Assembly (NCBI GenBank): GCA_016800925.1
Contig: JABCPU010000129.1
Location: 103,971 to 167,970 of the forward strand
DNA: 64,000 nucleotides
Reading direction: 5' to 3'
Source: Suillus spraguei
Lineage: Eukaryota > Basidiomycota > Agaricomycetes > Boletales > Suillaceae
Positions 43,022-56,415 of the stretch are shown piece after piece. The number at the start of each line of letters is the position of its first letter. Position 1 is the first letter of the stretch. A model generated the notes under the pieces. That model made no database searches, had not been told where the DNA came from, and was given only the letters and a program-made list of their open reading frames with translations. A program made the position numbers and the translations under genes.

Positions 43022-45731
43022 TCAATCCCGGCTCACGTCACTGCAAGTAAGTGGTGAGTCCATTGATCTCATTAAGCACACGAAGAGATGAAGACAGTTT
43101 AGTTGAAAGGGAAGGTATCTGGAGGTAGAAAGGGAAGATAGAAGAAAGCTCAGCACTCACCGTCCCCATAACTTCACCCTTACCCAGTCTCCAGCAACCA
43201 AGCTTCGATTTCGCAGGGAGAATAGAGTACTCAGATATGCACTCCGCCAGAACATGAACGTCGCAACACCTCCACTCGTCCACTATAGCCCAGTCAGCTC
43301 ATACATCCTATGGCCACGGGAGTAAACCACATACCTCACGTCCAAAGATAGGCAGGTCAGCAATTGCCTTGTCCGAGCCAATGTAACTGTAGATAATGCA
43401 TTAATAAAAGAAGCGATGAGAACAAAGAAACACGCACGCCAACGATCCTTGATGACTGTAATGGAAAGGTTTCAACTTGACCTTGTCTATCTTCTTCTTC
43501 AGTCTCTCTGCCTCTTCGCTGGTCTTCGCAGAAGACAGGTCTGCCTCGAGTTTGTCTTTCTTCGCAAGTAACTTGAACACGCGCGCGAGGTATGAACCCT
43601 GCTGGCTTGCGACCTGGGCAGTCGGAGCGTAAGATGAGGACGTACAGTCGCCAATAGCAAAGATGTCACGAGTTCCCTTCATGCGGAGGTGATCGTCGAA
43701 GGTAATTCCGCGCTTATTCGTCTGATCTTCAGGGAAATTCGCCATCAGATCCCGTGTTATTTGGCGACTAGTGTTGCCCTATGAGAAGACACATAAAAAT
43801 CAGGAACACCCCAACAAGAACAGAACATACAGCAGCCCAGACAACCATCCCGCACGGCACCTCCCGTTCGACGCCATCGGGGCCCTTGAGAACGACGCTC
43901 TTCTCATTGACCTTCCTCACCATAGTCTTGGTGAGGATGTCAATGTTGGATTCCTTGAATGTGCGCTCGGTATAGGCAATCAGCTCCTTGCTGAATGAGG
44001 GAAGAACATTGGGAAGAGCCTCAACCAGTGTGATACGGATCCGTGAGGCAAGTTCTGGGTACCATGACTTGAGATCCTCCTGGGAGTTGATAAAGATTCA
44101 GGGTCAGTTAACAAGAAATGAAAGAGGGAAAATGATAGTCGTACCTCAAGGAAATCACGGAGTTCGCCACTCAGTTCGATACCCGTTGGTCCACCGCCTA
44201 CTACAACCTGCCAGAAAAATGAGTACGTGCTTCTAGATAATGAAAGTTCGTGTAGAAGAAAGATAGATGTTCATCTATGCTGGCAGTAATTACAAGGTAT
44301 CAGAGTTCCTTCACAATGGAGGAATCGACTTTTGAGAACGCAAAATGCAGAGCGACAAGAGAGAAATTGGGAATTATCAGACGTACCATATGCAACAACC
44401 GGTCTTTCTCCTCGTTACTTTGGCCTGGGAAAGCAGCACTCTCTACACCTACAAAGCAACTGTGAGCTGTACATCACTAATAATGAATGATGCGAAAACG
44501 CACAGTCCAAGAAGCGCCTTTGCATCTACAGGATATCATTGTATTCAATAAGGTGACAGAGGCCAGAGAGAACATAAACGCACCTTCTCAGCATCGTGCA
44601 GTTCTTTCATGAAACATGCGTGCTCCTTCACACCGGGAATACCAAATGTCTGCGTCTCGGCACCGACAGCATATACAAGATAATCGTACGGTATGGTCGT
44701 GCTGGATATTTGACCTTGGATCTCAGAGTCATCTATGACATTCGCTCTCGTTATTTTCTGAAGCGGTAGCAAGAAGTGCAAAACACACCTGAGAGCGTAA
44801 CAGTTTTGTTAACCGGCTATTATCAAGCGCTTTAAATCCTTGCTGAGTAATATATGAGAAGAGACGTACGTCAACTCCCTTGGCCTCTGCTTCAATAACC
44901 AAAACCTGACGTTCTTTGTGTCGCGTCAGGTAGCGGGTGGCTGTATTTTGTTATCGTTAAGATCTGCAGCGGGCGGATATAAAGGAAACTCACGTTGGAG
45001 GATAGATCGTGCATTCAGCGTGCCAACTGCTACGGAGGGAAGGAGAGGCGTGAAGAGGAAGAAATTCTTTGGCGAGACAACGATCTAGTGGATCAGCATG
45101 TAATTAGCCTGTCAACACAGCACTATTGAATATGTGACATACAGTGTTATAATCGCCGGTGTCAAGTCCCTTAAGAAGGCTTGTAGCTCCCCAACCGCTG
45201 CCTAAGATGACCAGGGTCTTCTTTGAGGGATCAAAAGGGAGTTGTGGCCCCGGATTTTTTTCCTTATGTGCAATGTAGTAGAAGGTTGCGGAAGCTGTAT
45301 TTCATATTCAAAATTAGATGATTAAGCGAAGGTTGGATGTATGATCAGTCAAAAAGTATTGCTGGCTAGAACACAGTACTTGCCTCCAATCACTGTTACT
45401 AGTGTCATCCGTCCCAGAGTCTGCAAAAAGTATCTCCATCTCCCTTGAGACGGGGGTGGTGGTGGAGTCTATCATTCATAACATAAACTCAAGAGAACAA
45501 CAAGAAAACTGGAGGCGGAAAACACACCTGTGATACAGTGGTGCCCGTCGAGGCTACAGATCCTGATTGGGCTCTGGAAGTCGAAGTCGTCAAGAAATGC
45601 TTTGGCGCATACACGTGAGAGCGGACGAGTGTCCTGCTTGTGGAAATAAGGCGGACTGTGCACCGAAATAACCAATTATAAAAAGGTGACTTGAAGTTCG
45701 ATCAAAACCTACGATGTCGTGCAGCCTGCAT
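43022..45731 (-). CDS. NDE1: Alternative (type II) NADH dehydrogenase, mitochondrial, 16 exons
   Basis: A rotenone-insensitive NADH:ubiquinone oxidoreductase of the mitochondrial inner membrane. Sixteen exons: 45731-45713, 45655-45528, 45420-45384, 45294-45143, 45084-44994, 44940-44870, 44816-44789, 44732-44584, 44525-44504, 44448-44387, 44207-44145, 44079-43831, 43778-43438, 43386-43335, 43282-43161, 43040-43022; 1605 nt, 534 residues. A basic, Ser/Thr-rich N-terminus fits a mitochondrial presequence. FAD-binding [16 protein letters not shown]-binding [25 protein letters not shown] and the membrane-interacting C-terminus ([15 protein letters not shown]...GRDVSRD) are present. Intron 3 is GC-AG. 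Internal versus external orientation cannot be read from sequence, so the symbol is provisional. It borders the accessory island. Confidence 0.93.
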
Positions 45732-47966
45732 TGCACAGTTGTATAGTCAAGGAAGAAAGCCGGGGGTTCAGAAAAAACAACGGCCGTAGTTATGTATAAA
45801 GGCGCCTCGGGGACGTTCTTACCGGAAATTATTAGTTTAAATGAATATTAACTTTCGCCTCCGGTTTGTCTCCGTTTCGGCGCCTAATGAAGTGTTTGAC
45901 CTCCGTGCTCACCCGAAGGCGGTATCACCCAGGTGGACATATGTTATACTTGCAAGGCGTTGGTTGTATCATCTAATATCCGAACCATCCCGCGATGCGT
46001 GTTCTGGAAATAACCTCACTTTAACTCGCACATATATCACGTTTTCCTGGACCGGGTCACCGAGTTTTGGACGAGGCCTCCGCCAGTTCCGGTTTACTCG
46101 CACCTGACTTCAGCGTTCAACGCAACCGCCATCTTCCGAGACTATAATATACCGTAGTCAACCAGCTGTATCGGATTAGTTGAACCAAGTCGTATAGGCT
46201 GCGGCGATGGTGCGATTGGCTTGTTCCTTAGCCTCGTTTGAAGGCCTGACCAATCGGAAGCATGACGCCATGGACAGCCTGAGTACCTCCTGATTGGCAG
46301 TAAAGTCATCTTCATGGCTGCACCCCAGCGTGGATAGATCATCATCGATATTTCGCAAACAATATTCCTACCAGCACTGTTCGAGACTGGGCCTTCCCTC
46401 AAGTATAATAGGGATTCCCAAAGTCTTGGAGTCTGCAGCTCGGACACCATGACTCATGAAGAAGACTAATAAGGATGATTCAAGGGACCGGGTTCAGCAG
46501 TTGTCATTTTGCCTTTGACTGCCCGGAACTTCCCAACTTATTCCCGACAAAGCACCCTCAAACGTGTCTCTAGACATTATTGCCTTAGACTGGTCATTTC
46601 CTGCATGTCCTTACACGGAGAGACCAAGGAACATGCATGATCAACGGATCCTCTGCCAGTGCTGCGCTGACAGATTCAGTCAAATCTCGCACTTTGTGTC
46701 AGCAATTAGATGAACATTATTCACACTAGCTCAAGCTAATAGTATCAGGGCATGCTATCTACAGTCGCGGCTGGAAAAGTATTCGAGCAGTGGCCGCTTC
46801 AGCTTCTTCAAGAATGTTTCTCGATGTCACTCAAACGCATCAGTGGCATCATCACAAACATTTCGTCTGCACAGTCAATCCGTGGTAACTGGACGGGTAA
46901 GACTTAGTTGCACCTAAATACATGTCACTCACTGTGGTTTAAATATTGTCGCACAAGTGCGGGGCATCTTCCAGCCCATTCTGCTTCACCAGGTCACACT
47001 TCGCAGATCAACCACTCCTTTACGTGCAGTATTATGAGATCGTTGGTCATCCACGCACTTGCCATCAGCATGCATCTCGACTATGTTACAATGTCGGCGA
47101 TCAGAGGGTGAGATTGGATGCGCTCATCCCTCTCACAGATGTCATGCGTGCGGTAGATCTTATCCCCGGGTATGACGTAGGAGCTGGCCGCAGGGTGAGT
47201 GCAGCAACAGATGTTCTTTTACCCAAACAATTTCTCGGACGAGGTGTATGTATCATGCATCGCACTTAGACTTGCACTGGTTACATTTACATTTCTATGA
47301 TCTCAGCTTGCGGGTCATTTGCACCGTGTTGTCTGTTTATCTATCATATCTTTAAATTTGAGGTCAAATCAAGCCCGCGTTATATCTTCAGCGAGATGCG
47401 AAGGATTATTATTGATCAAAACGTTTGGTTCTCCATCTCTCGTAAGTCCAGAACGCCGAAATAAAATAATAACAGTGAGAGGCCCATCTCCACCAATCGC
47501 ATGAGTGCGCTACTGAAGTGGCGAGCGTTCGTAAGTGTCCGTAACGCGCTCAACTTAAGCGTTCATCTCAGTGGCCTTTGCAGATGTAGTACGGCACAAC
47601 CTTGAACATGTCATTAAAGATATGAATTTAACCTCCTAGCCTCCTACCATGTGCGTACGTATAAAAAGGTCATAAAGGAAATGTGAGAAACAAACAGCAC
47701 AGCGATGATGAGAGTGGGCTGATGCAGTATACGAGGTAGAATGATAGCGGAACACGGAATGCGAAGTATTAGGTGGAGCTAGACCGGGGTGCAAGAAGGA
47801 GTAGGTGAATAGCTGAAGATAAACGCTTATCAAAGTCTTTTGTCGCTCAAGGGTAAAATCAACTTAATATAGTTTCTTCTTCGTGAGCATCGTACATCGA
47901 GTACGCTTCAATATGGGTCCATCCGATAAGTACAGAGACGCGGCAACTTTCTGCTTGACCCATTTG
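45732..47966. other. Intergenic region between NDE1 and Rax1-like gene
   Basis: About 2.2 kb with the NDE1 promoter at the left and the 3' flank of the Rax1-like gene at the right. Open frames of 60-107 codons occur on both strands, but none shows a recognisable family, intron support or coding-like composition. Confidence 0.5.
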
Positions 47967-49330
47967 CTATAGTCGATGTCCAGGAACAGCCCAGAAAAGG
48001 AATGTGAGCGCTACGACGCAAGTGGAGACAAGAGTTGTAACCCAGATGGCACGGCCCAACAATAATCTTTTCACATATGGCTCGCGGATGGTGAGCGTAC
48101 GGAACGGTGTTGACTCTGACTGCCCGAGGAAAACAAGGATCGGGTCGAGTTCGTATTGATGTGAGATAAGGAATAAAATTGCAAAAGCGAAGGGAATGAA
48201 GAGCTGCAGAGCAAACAGTCCGTTAGACGCCCAATCATACCAAACAAATGGGACGCACGAAAAATCGCTTTGATTTAGGTTGTACATCGAGAAATATCAG
48301 GGAGAAGCCGGCGGCAAGGCCGATCCACAACACAACGAGGCCGATAACGAGTCGGACTAATGCAGATACGGGAGTGAGGTTTCCAAACGCTTTACTCCTC
48401 AGAAAACGTGGGAAAGCATCTTGCTCCATTGCCCTAAAGCAGTACTCTTTCTGGGCATGGAACATATCAGGAATATGTGCCATCATGTTGAGGTCGCTCT
48501 GCGATTTCGGCTCTTGAGTGCTGCTGAGGGGAAATGTGTGTATGCGGAGGGCGGGAGGGAGATAGATTTCATGATTTTCTGGCGAATCTACGGTACCAGC
48601 GGGAGAGAGATACCGAAAGAAAATACGCTCAGCGGATGCGATGAGGTCCATACGACTAATTGCGGCGGAACGTGGGATAATTGTTGGAGCACGCGATGCG
48701 CGTTTGGAATTGAAAAGGGTTGGTGTCCGCCTTGAGAGGGAGAAAGGTGTCGTTGACCGTGGTGGATCAATATCTGGAGTATTCACAGTAAGGGGAGGGG
48801 ATGAGATGGGCTCCTTCTCATAGCCAGGCGTAGTAGAACGCTGACCACCGCGCTTCTCGTCAGCAACGTGAGCCATACTATTTTTTTCCTGGTCATTCAT
48901 CATCTCGGCCGTGCTCGTCGTACTTCGCTTTACGGCATTGGGCTGAAGTCCGACAACCGTGCCGTATATTGACCCACGACGGCGTGCATATTCCCAGTAC
49001 TGAGGCCAATCCTCTTTGATTGTCCGGCCTGACTTTCGGACATCTTTAAAATATGCCCTGCAAAGGTTCTCGTGCTGCTGGACATCCAGCCAGAAGTCCA
49101 GGATATCTTCTGCACCTTCGCGTTGGAGAAAAATGCTTAATTTGACATGATATAAGAAACCATTCAAGCAAGCATCAAAGCACTACTTACTAGAACATGA
49201 ATAAATCCACCGGTGGTCGCGTCCTTCTAGAAAGGACTTCTGTGAAAGAGGGTAGCCTGTTCCTGCGGCTGTTGAGCCAATCTTCTTGTTGTCTGTTCTG
49301 CTCGTCGTCCATAGTGGCGGAGGAGGCCAT
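47967..49330 (-). CDS. Rax1-like protein: RGS domain plus membrane helices
   Basis: Exons 49330-49191, 49135-48286, 48203-47967; 1227 nt, 408 residues. The N-terminal part is an RGS-type domain (LPSFTEVLSRRTRPPVDLFM...YIFLQREGAEDILDFWLDVQ), split by a long Ser/Pro-rich insert and closing with MFHAQKEYCFRAMEQDAFPRF. The C-terminal third has membrane helices (LVRLVIGLVVLWIGLAAGFS; LFIPFAFAILFLISHQYELD; IWVTTLVSTCVVALTFLFW). This order matches yeast Rax1, which marks bud sites with Rax2; in filamentous fungi the role is probably in polarity or septation. The start is uncertain: in-frame ATGs at 49393 and 49312 are alternatives; 49330 was chosen as the first after a basic, poorly folded upstream stretch. 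Confidence 0.85.
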
Positions 49331-50340
49331 CGGGGACCTCTTGGCGTCACAATCAGCAACGAGGGGGTTGAGTCGAGGTGACAGCCAACGCAAGACAACA
49401 AGATATAATTCTCATGCCATTGAGGCAACACGCTTATGTAAGCGCCTGTTCATCAATCTGCGAACCAACCCGACGGCATCAAGAAAGCGTTGCAGAAACG
49501 TTGTTTAACCTCAATATTGGCTGTGACTTGATCTTGTTTAATTCCTGCCATGTCCGCATTTGCGAAAACACTGTCTCCCACTCTCCGCGAGATTCGCATT
49601 TTTTGTTGTCAGTCAGGCCAAGCTTCGGCGGGCACGCGGTGAGTTCATGTTTTTTAAGCACAGGACAGTCACACATGCTTAATGATCACGTCTGCAGGCA
49701 ATTCATCTTGTCCACGTACCCAATCATCAAGAAATACAATCCGGACCTTCCCGTCATGATACGGGAGGCAAATGGCACACCCGCGCGGATGTTTGCACGA
49801 TTTGGTGCGTGTAATGCTCGTGTCCTCGGACAAATTTATGCATGGCTGTATTAATTTGCATTCCCGTAGAACGCGGAGTTGAGAAACACGTTGAGTTAGA
49901 TGATCTCTCATCATCAGATGTAGCTGCTAGTGTTGCTCGGATATTGAACACCTCATAGTTGCTATGCTTTAACCCCGAGCGTTGTATTCAATTCAAACAT
50001 TTCTCTTGCCATTTATTTTTTGTCTGACTTTTGCTTAAAAAGAAGTTCCGAGGTATGCATAACCATACACATGCGGCATCCAGTCCAATTATGTAGGCTA
50101 TTAACTTTGTACAGATAGTTGCAACATTACTTGTCAGACAGCCTGCAGGCCGCCTGCCTGGATGTGAACGGCATCGTTGCATGCAAGATCTATTGACTTA
50201 GTGTTTATCTGGACAACTAACTTTACAGATTGTTGATAGTCTCGTATTAGCTTACAACCAAGTGAGTCCATATGAAATCCCCACAACTCGTAATTAACCA
50301 ATGTCCATCAAATTGCCCATAATAGATTTACCACCGCCCT
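49331..50340. other. Intergenic region
   Basis: Upstream region of the Rax1-like gene and 3' flank of the Ser/Pro-rich membrane protein gene. A 158-codon plus-strand frame (49378-49854) overlaps several equally long minus-strand frames and lacks protein-like features; not called. Confidence 0.5.
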
Positions 50341-52065
50341 CTACTTCCTCTCACCCATGATGCCTTCGCCATGCCCTCCAGCATGCTCTACACCGACTTG
50401 TCTATTATGTTCCTTCTTGATGTTGGCCAGCAACCAAAACCGATACAAGAGAATAAGGCATCCACATACGACTGCAACTGCAGCCGTTACAATAATGGCT
50501 GACTTGCTTGTTATGCTGTAGGTTCCATACTGTACGCCGTAGACATTAGAAATTACTGAGATGACACCAGCGAGCGAATTGAGTAGGCCAGGCCTACACA
50601 GTAGCTCAGTTCGTCAGTCAATTGGCGACACTACACTCCACTCACACAAAGATACGATTCACAATCCAGATATAATTTCTTCGCCATTTCCACCATAACC
50701 AAATCATACCGACGGCACCAATACCGGTGCAAACCCATGCGGTGATATAACTATGGGCGTTTGGTGAACAACTCCAATTCCCGTGGCTTTGACCATCACT
50801 CACAGTGGTATATTAGAAACTACGCTCAGCAGCTGAGCTCCCATGCCGCTGAATTGCTGCTGTTGCAAGGACGTAAATGTTCCGGGGAATAAGATAAATC
50901 CTGCAAGCAGGATCCACGTGAAGAAAGATGCCATCATGTTGAATATTTGCGGGATATCGTCAAGTGCCAAAAGCATATTCATATAGCGAGTCTGCGGATG
51001 CCCAGCTGGCATATTTGGCGGCGACGAACGCTGCGTCCTGTGGTAAACCTGTTTTGTGGGTGTAGGAGGGGGTGACTCATAATGAGCCTCTTGTTTCCTT
51101 GCTGCCATTTGAGCAGCAGGGATTGTGCGGCCGTGAGGCCGTGAACGGCTGCTGGATGGGCCTCGGTTGAGAGAAGGACGATTCGAGGGAGAGGACGTGT
51201 CAGGAGATGATGGACTCTGATGACTGAGTGCAGCAGCCGCTAACTGGTTCTTGGGATGTGTACCATTGAGAGAGGTGCGCGATCCATTCGGAGTGACAGA
51301 ACTACCATGACCATACATAGGCTGGGTGATAGTTGATGCATATCTGTGCGATGCTGCACTTGGAGGGCGCGAATGAGAACGAGAACGATGATGTGTGCTA
51401 TGGTGGGAGCCGTTATGACTGTGATTGAAGTTATTCTGCTGCATGCCATGATGTGCATTCTTTGTGCCTGCGTGTGCTCCCGGACGTGTATTCTGGGCTG
51501 CATTCACACCCTGATTCACACCCTGGCGGACGCTGTGACTGGATCCCTGGTATTCCGTCCCATGGAAGTATGGTTGCTGATAAGCCGAAGTAATGGCTGG
51601 GGAATTTGGCTGGGGAGCAGTGAAGCTTGGGGTATAGGACCGAGCTATATGTGATATAGGTATCACCGGAGGCGTGTTGAGTGCCGTTCTAGGCGGCTGG
51701 GGTACATCCCGTATCAGGGGTGCCTGAGACAAGTTACTCTGTCTAGAAGGGCTCCGATGATGTGACGGTGAGATAGGACCCGGAGATGTTGGATTGGAAG
51801 ATTGTGTCAAGGAGCGCACCTCCACCTGTGCAAGCAGAGACCCTGGTGAGGGGACGAATGGATCCCCCATGCGTTCTACGGATGAGTTTCGTGAGGGAGT
51901 TCGGGAGGGGGCGCGATGGGGGTCATTCATAGGCTCTGTCGTTCTGTGCGCTGGAGCAGGCCACGCCACTTTGAACGGTGGTGCCACGGACGGATGCCCA
52001 GGGTCACTTGAAGTCCTTGATCGTTGTTGCCTGTGCCCAGGTGTGCGCTGACCCGAAGAATACAT
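50341..52065 (-). CDS. Ser/Pro/His-rich protein with C-terminal four-helix membrane domain
   Basis: Exons 52065-50804, 50750-50646, 50593-50341; 1620 nt, 539 residues. The first 350 residues are low-complexity (Ser, Pro, Arg, Gln, His), starting MYSSGQRTPGHRQQRSRTS and probably disordered. Four helices follow: MASFFTWILLAGFILFPG, ITAWVCTGIGAVGMIWLWW, GLLNSLAGVISVISNVYG and AIIVTAAVAVVCGCLILLYR, with a short His/Gly-rich tail. Splicing is needed for helices 2-4; a frame read through intron 1 stops at 50800. I think this is a conserved fungal membrane protein of unknown function; no enzymatic motif is visible. Confidence 0.8.
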
Positions 52066-53802
52066 CGTTCGGGATGATATGATGTTCGTTTAATCAAGAG
52101 GAATATATGGAGGTTCAGGACAAAGTGGGAATCCGGACAATATTGGTTGTAGCCCTCCGGTTAGCCTTGTCTCATCCCACGTGTTAAATGATTATCCAGG
52201 GTACCAGAAATATCAATTGAGGACCATATTTCTAGGAATCGTCGCAGTCAGCACCGCAAGGAACTTAAGGGAACTTAATGATTGAGGGCTGCTACCCTTA
52301 GGAAAATTCGAGAACTCCTTGCACAGGCTGCACAGCAAGATCCGAGTCCGAAAGTGGAGGGCTAGACTAATATTTAGGCGCCCATTAGTCTACTGGTGAC
52401 CAGCCCGTCTAGCGTGCATGAGGTCGATAGATAAGTTAGATAGACTTATGGAATCAAAGAGCAAATTCTCAGGGTAACGTGATGAATAAATCCGTTTAGG
52501 AGTGTCAGAGTCAAGCCACCCCGCCGGCCCCCTGCGCTGTTTGACATCAAAGACAGTCAATGTTTAATAATTGTTTATCTCGATTCTCCATGACTTGATT
52601 CTGCTTTCTGCTGCAGAAAGCTAGTGTTGCTTGCAGAAATATTTTGAAGCAGTTCCACCATTGTGGCACGTGGCAGAATTAACGAAAAATTCTGGGAAGT
52701 ATGCTACATTGATGTGAAATCACTAGATAGTGAGTCCAAGTCCTTGCATTATGGTCCACGACTATTATCTCATCTACCACTGTTACTGACATTACTTAGT
52801 CCCTCATCAACATGCGGCAGTTTTGCAGAATCGAACGTTCTCCCTTCTAATACTTCCGTTCCATTCACATCCCAATTCAAGGCAATTTCTCTGTGCATCG
52901 TTCTTTTGCCACTACAAATGTCCTCTAGTCGAGCGAATCCAGCATTAATGTTGTCAAAGGAGATAAATCCTGGACCTTCAAGATCGTGGACTTCTGCCAA
53001 CCTCACGCCTCTTGCTTTTTCTCGCAAGAACTTCACGCCTTCCACTACGGGCTGAGCTCGTGTATGGATAATTTATTCCTGGGCAGGTAGACTTGAAAAG
53101 AGCGTAAGCCAAAGATTCAAGGTCGTCTTGTTAAGTCAAAGTTGTTCTTAAGTGAATCAACGCCTGCTCAGAGTCATCACTCATGATCCATAAATCCCCA
53201 TCGAACTCGTTATCAACCTTACAACTACTGGTGCGAAAGTATCCATCAGTTGTACAGCCAGCTGAGAAGTGTCCTATTTTACACTTCTTCGGCGTCCGCA
53301 GATATTACCTATGCTCGGTCCCAATGTTTCCGTTGGGATTTACTCGATATGTTTAAATCGCCCGACGGCCTGTGGCTAGATGGTCACAAGGTTCGAACAA
53401 GGATGCAGGCATCATGTTGCAATATTGTACGTCTGAGCCGCAGCGATGCACGGAATTTCTTTATAGCTAGTATTACCACTTGACCAGTCTGTCTGTCTCA
53501 GGCTTGGAACACTTGGGTATGTGGTATGAGGCGAATATTAAATTCAATGACAGGAATATATAAAGATTGAAGTACGCACCTATTCCGATGTGCGAACCAA
53601 GCACTGGACATGCCATCCTGGACCATGGTCCTTGAAAATAATAATTGGACTGAGGATAGTCTTATCCAATGTCCAATCGAAACCTTAAAAGTTTCAAGTA
53701 TGAGTGAAGTAGTATGAGTCGCAAATATCAGTGATCATGATGTTCATTGTATGGGGTATACTAGCATGTACATCAACAGGCATGGCGGCACACAGGGAAC
53801 TA
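52066..53802. other. Intergenic region with one protein-like minus-strand frame
   Basis: Left part is the promoter of the Ser/Pro-rich gene. At 52770-53070 a minus-strand frame reads like part of a real protein (VVEGVKFLREKARGVRLAEV; FISFDNINAGFARLEDICSG), but there is no start, no flanking exons and no recognised family, so it is more likely a gene remnant. Nothing else was identified. Confidence 0.4.
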
Positions 53803-55251
53803 CTACGTGGCTAGAGTCATCCCATGAGCTTGGATGTTTGTCACATACATCGCCGTTTCCTCCAAAATAACAAGACCAGAGTTCGTGAAGATCAACTCGG
53901 CTGTGGTGCTGTTTATGTAGAACTTCCCAATGAGGGTGCCTTCGCCATTCCAGACATGAATACCATCCCCGCAACCAGCATAAACGTTGCCCTCGGTATC
54001 AAACTGAATGCCATCGGGTGCACCGGAGTCAGCATACGCGAACACTCTACGGTTCGCGAACGACTGCGTCGTCGGGTCAACGTCGAACTGATAGCTTCAG
54101 AGTTTGCTTAGGTATCTGGTCACTATCAAGTTGGGAGGGAGAACTAACACTGTGGCTGGAAAGGTTTGATTCGTTCCAAGGAAGCCTCCTGAAACACCCG
54201 TGTCGGTGCTGATGCATTATTTTAAAAATTGATCCACAATTGCAGGAAAAAACCCAAACTTACATGTATGCAGTTTTACCATTGGGGGCGAACGCGATGC
54301 CATTCGGGTGTACAAACTGGTCAGCGACAACTCTGACCTGCCCAGTGGACGGATCAAAGCGGTATACTTGCGATGGTAGCATTGGTTCAGGACGGAAACC
54401 GTTAAGCCACCCGTAGCTGAAGAAACCATTAGCATTGCAGATATGATGATCCCATCGGTTGCTCACGCAGGATCTGTGAAGAACATGATGTCCGTGCCAG
54501 GGAGAATTTTGATGTCATTAAGCGAGTTGAACTGTCTACCTAAGAAGTTGTCCAGAATAACGGTGTCATTATAGGGAGGATTGGGATTGACGCGAACAAT
54601 CGAAGGAGGAAGCAAAGCGCGACCTGAGGTGACGAATAGAAGGTCTCCCTTGTATGGGCCTGTTCCCCCGTTGACCATTTGAACAGTATCGGAGAGGTTG
54701 AGCTGAAAGCTACGATGGTTAAGCATCAGAAATCAAGCGGGAGTGACCCACTGTGTGAACCTGGATATTGACATCTCCAGTCGTAGAATCCAGCGCCATG
54801 TCGACTTCTGTCATGTTGATCATGCTAACAACGCTGTTGTTATACCAGCCACTGTACCCAAGTGCGCCACCGGCATTGCTTGCAAAGAAGACCAAGTTGA
54901 GGTCTGGGACGTAAATGGGTGCTTCATGGGCAAAAGCAAAGCCAGGATTCGAAGCAATTTTGCGAATGGTAGCAGATGGTCCGGTGATATCGAGGAACGA
55001 AGGGTCAAAGACCTGGACGAATGGGGGTGTAGTGTTAGTGGGATTGAAGCCAATAGCGGACGAGTTTCGCCATTCTGTGTAGTTTGCTCCGACAACATTG
55101 TACAGTAGAGGGTCGATGTACTGCGAGGCAGACGTTTAGATGTAGCACTGCAGAATTTCCATTGTCAACGCACAACTGCTCCAGGCGGTAACGCTGTCAA
55201 GGTCGTGTACGACGCGGCAGCAAGAATCGCATCCACTACTGACTTTATCAT
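53803..55251 (-). CDS. SMP-30/gluconolactonase-like secreted protein, copy 1
   Basis: Exons 55251-55174, 55120-54752, 54702-54467, 54416-54264, 54208-54149, 54094-53803; 1188 nt, 395 residues. A six-bladed beta-propeller of the SMP-30/LRE family (calcium-dependent lactonases and phosphotriesterase-like enzymes). Characteristic segments: SLNDIKILPGTDIMFFTDPA, FVHPNGIAFAPNGKTAYI, ADSGAPDGIQFDTEGNVYAG and HVWNGEGTLIGKF. The N-terminus is short and hydrophobic, a weak secretion signal. A seeming frameshift near 55150 is resolved by an intron (donor GTGCGT) at the same place as in copy 2. All five introns match copy 2 in position and phase. The substrate is unknown. Confidence 0.88.
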
Positions 55252-56415
55252 TGTTGATGATGGACTATAGGAAGTTTTGTTTCTTTACTTCAGAGATGGT
55301 TGACAGTCTCACTTTTTATAGTCTTGGTAGTGATAGAAGTCCACCGTTGTCACCTAGAGCATTTTCAAGGTTGCCTGACGGTACGCAAGATGAGTAAGTA
55401 TATGTACCGAGTATGGCCGTTCCCCAACCAGCAAAGCATTACGTACTGCATGACACCACACAAGGTGGTGGTGGTGCGTTTCACTCTCGCGCGGATCTCA
55501 TTCAAAACCCTAGCAGCAATCATTTGAGATGAACTTCATGACCTTTTCTGAGAAATCTGCAATCGTCCATGAATGCCGTTTGGAGGAATTACCTTCAGAG
55601 ATCTTAATTCGGCAGGCAGGTCCCATTGCCAGCGGATGTCTCACAGCGTTGGTAGACATTTATTGGTATAACATTCCCTCATCACGACAATTCGGGCCAT
55701 AAGGACCCACAATTCACAGCTTTCGTAGATCACATTGCCGACCATAGAATCTCATCCCAGAGTACCTCCTCATCGTCTAGATCTCAAATAAAACTGCATT
55801 TGTGCCATTCAATGAAACCTATGTAAGCGAGATTGCACTGCATCATCAGTTCTCAATGCATTCGAAAGCTACTGCATTCACTACATCAACTTTTCGTTGC
55901 ATGAGTGAGAACGCAAAGAGTTTTTTCGGGAGCAAAAACTGTACAAATATTGTATTTCCTAACTTACTACTGTAGACACATTTCAAAGTGGCTATGCATT
56001 GCCAGAATCACAGTATGTCGTCTGAGAGTCGACCGAAGGCGTGTCCTTGTAATAATAGTATGCGAGCACGCGGCACCCCTAAGTACTACCTTCCTTCACC
56101 TGTTAAAGGATTCTCAGGATTCGTATATTCATTCATTTGGGTGGGTACAGCTAGAAACGCGTCAATTTGTGACTAGATGTGCCAGCAGGCCCTGCTAGGT
56201 ATGTGGGAACACCAGGTGGTCTGGAAAGCAAACTATCTCTTGCCACATTTCATCGGGAAGTCAAATCCTTCAAGTTGCACTCGTGATGACTCGCATCGCA
56301 ATTATCTCGTCATCGCTTTTTCGAGGGGGACCAAGGTTCCCGAACGTTGCCATCGCGTTCGCTAGCACATATATAATCGGCCACCAAGTATGATATAACT
56401 TTTCAGTAAACTATC
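55252..56415. other. Divergent promoter region between lactonase copy 1 and the aspartic protease
   Basis: About 1.2 kb shared upstream region. A TATATAA element at about 56370 precedes the protease start by some 45 bp. No gene was recognised. Confidence 0.55.

Noticed and set aside
46142..47504. Several frames of 60-107 codons between NDE1 and the Rax1-like gene
   Set aside because: They overlap each other on both strands, lack recognisable motifs and intron-supported extension, and look like chance frames.
54820..55170. Apparent frameshift near the start of lactonase copy 1
   Set aside because: An intron with donor GTGCGT (55173) and acceptor CAG (55121) restores the frame and matches the intron in copy 2; the exon lengths sum to a multiple of three.
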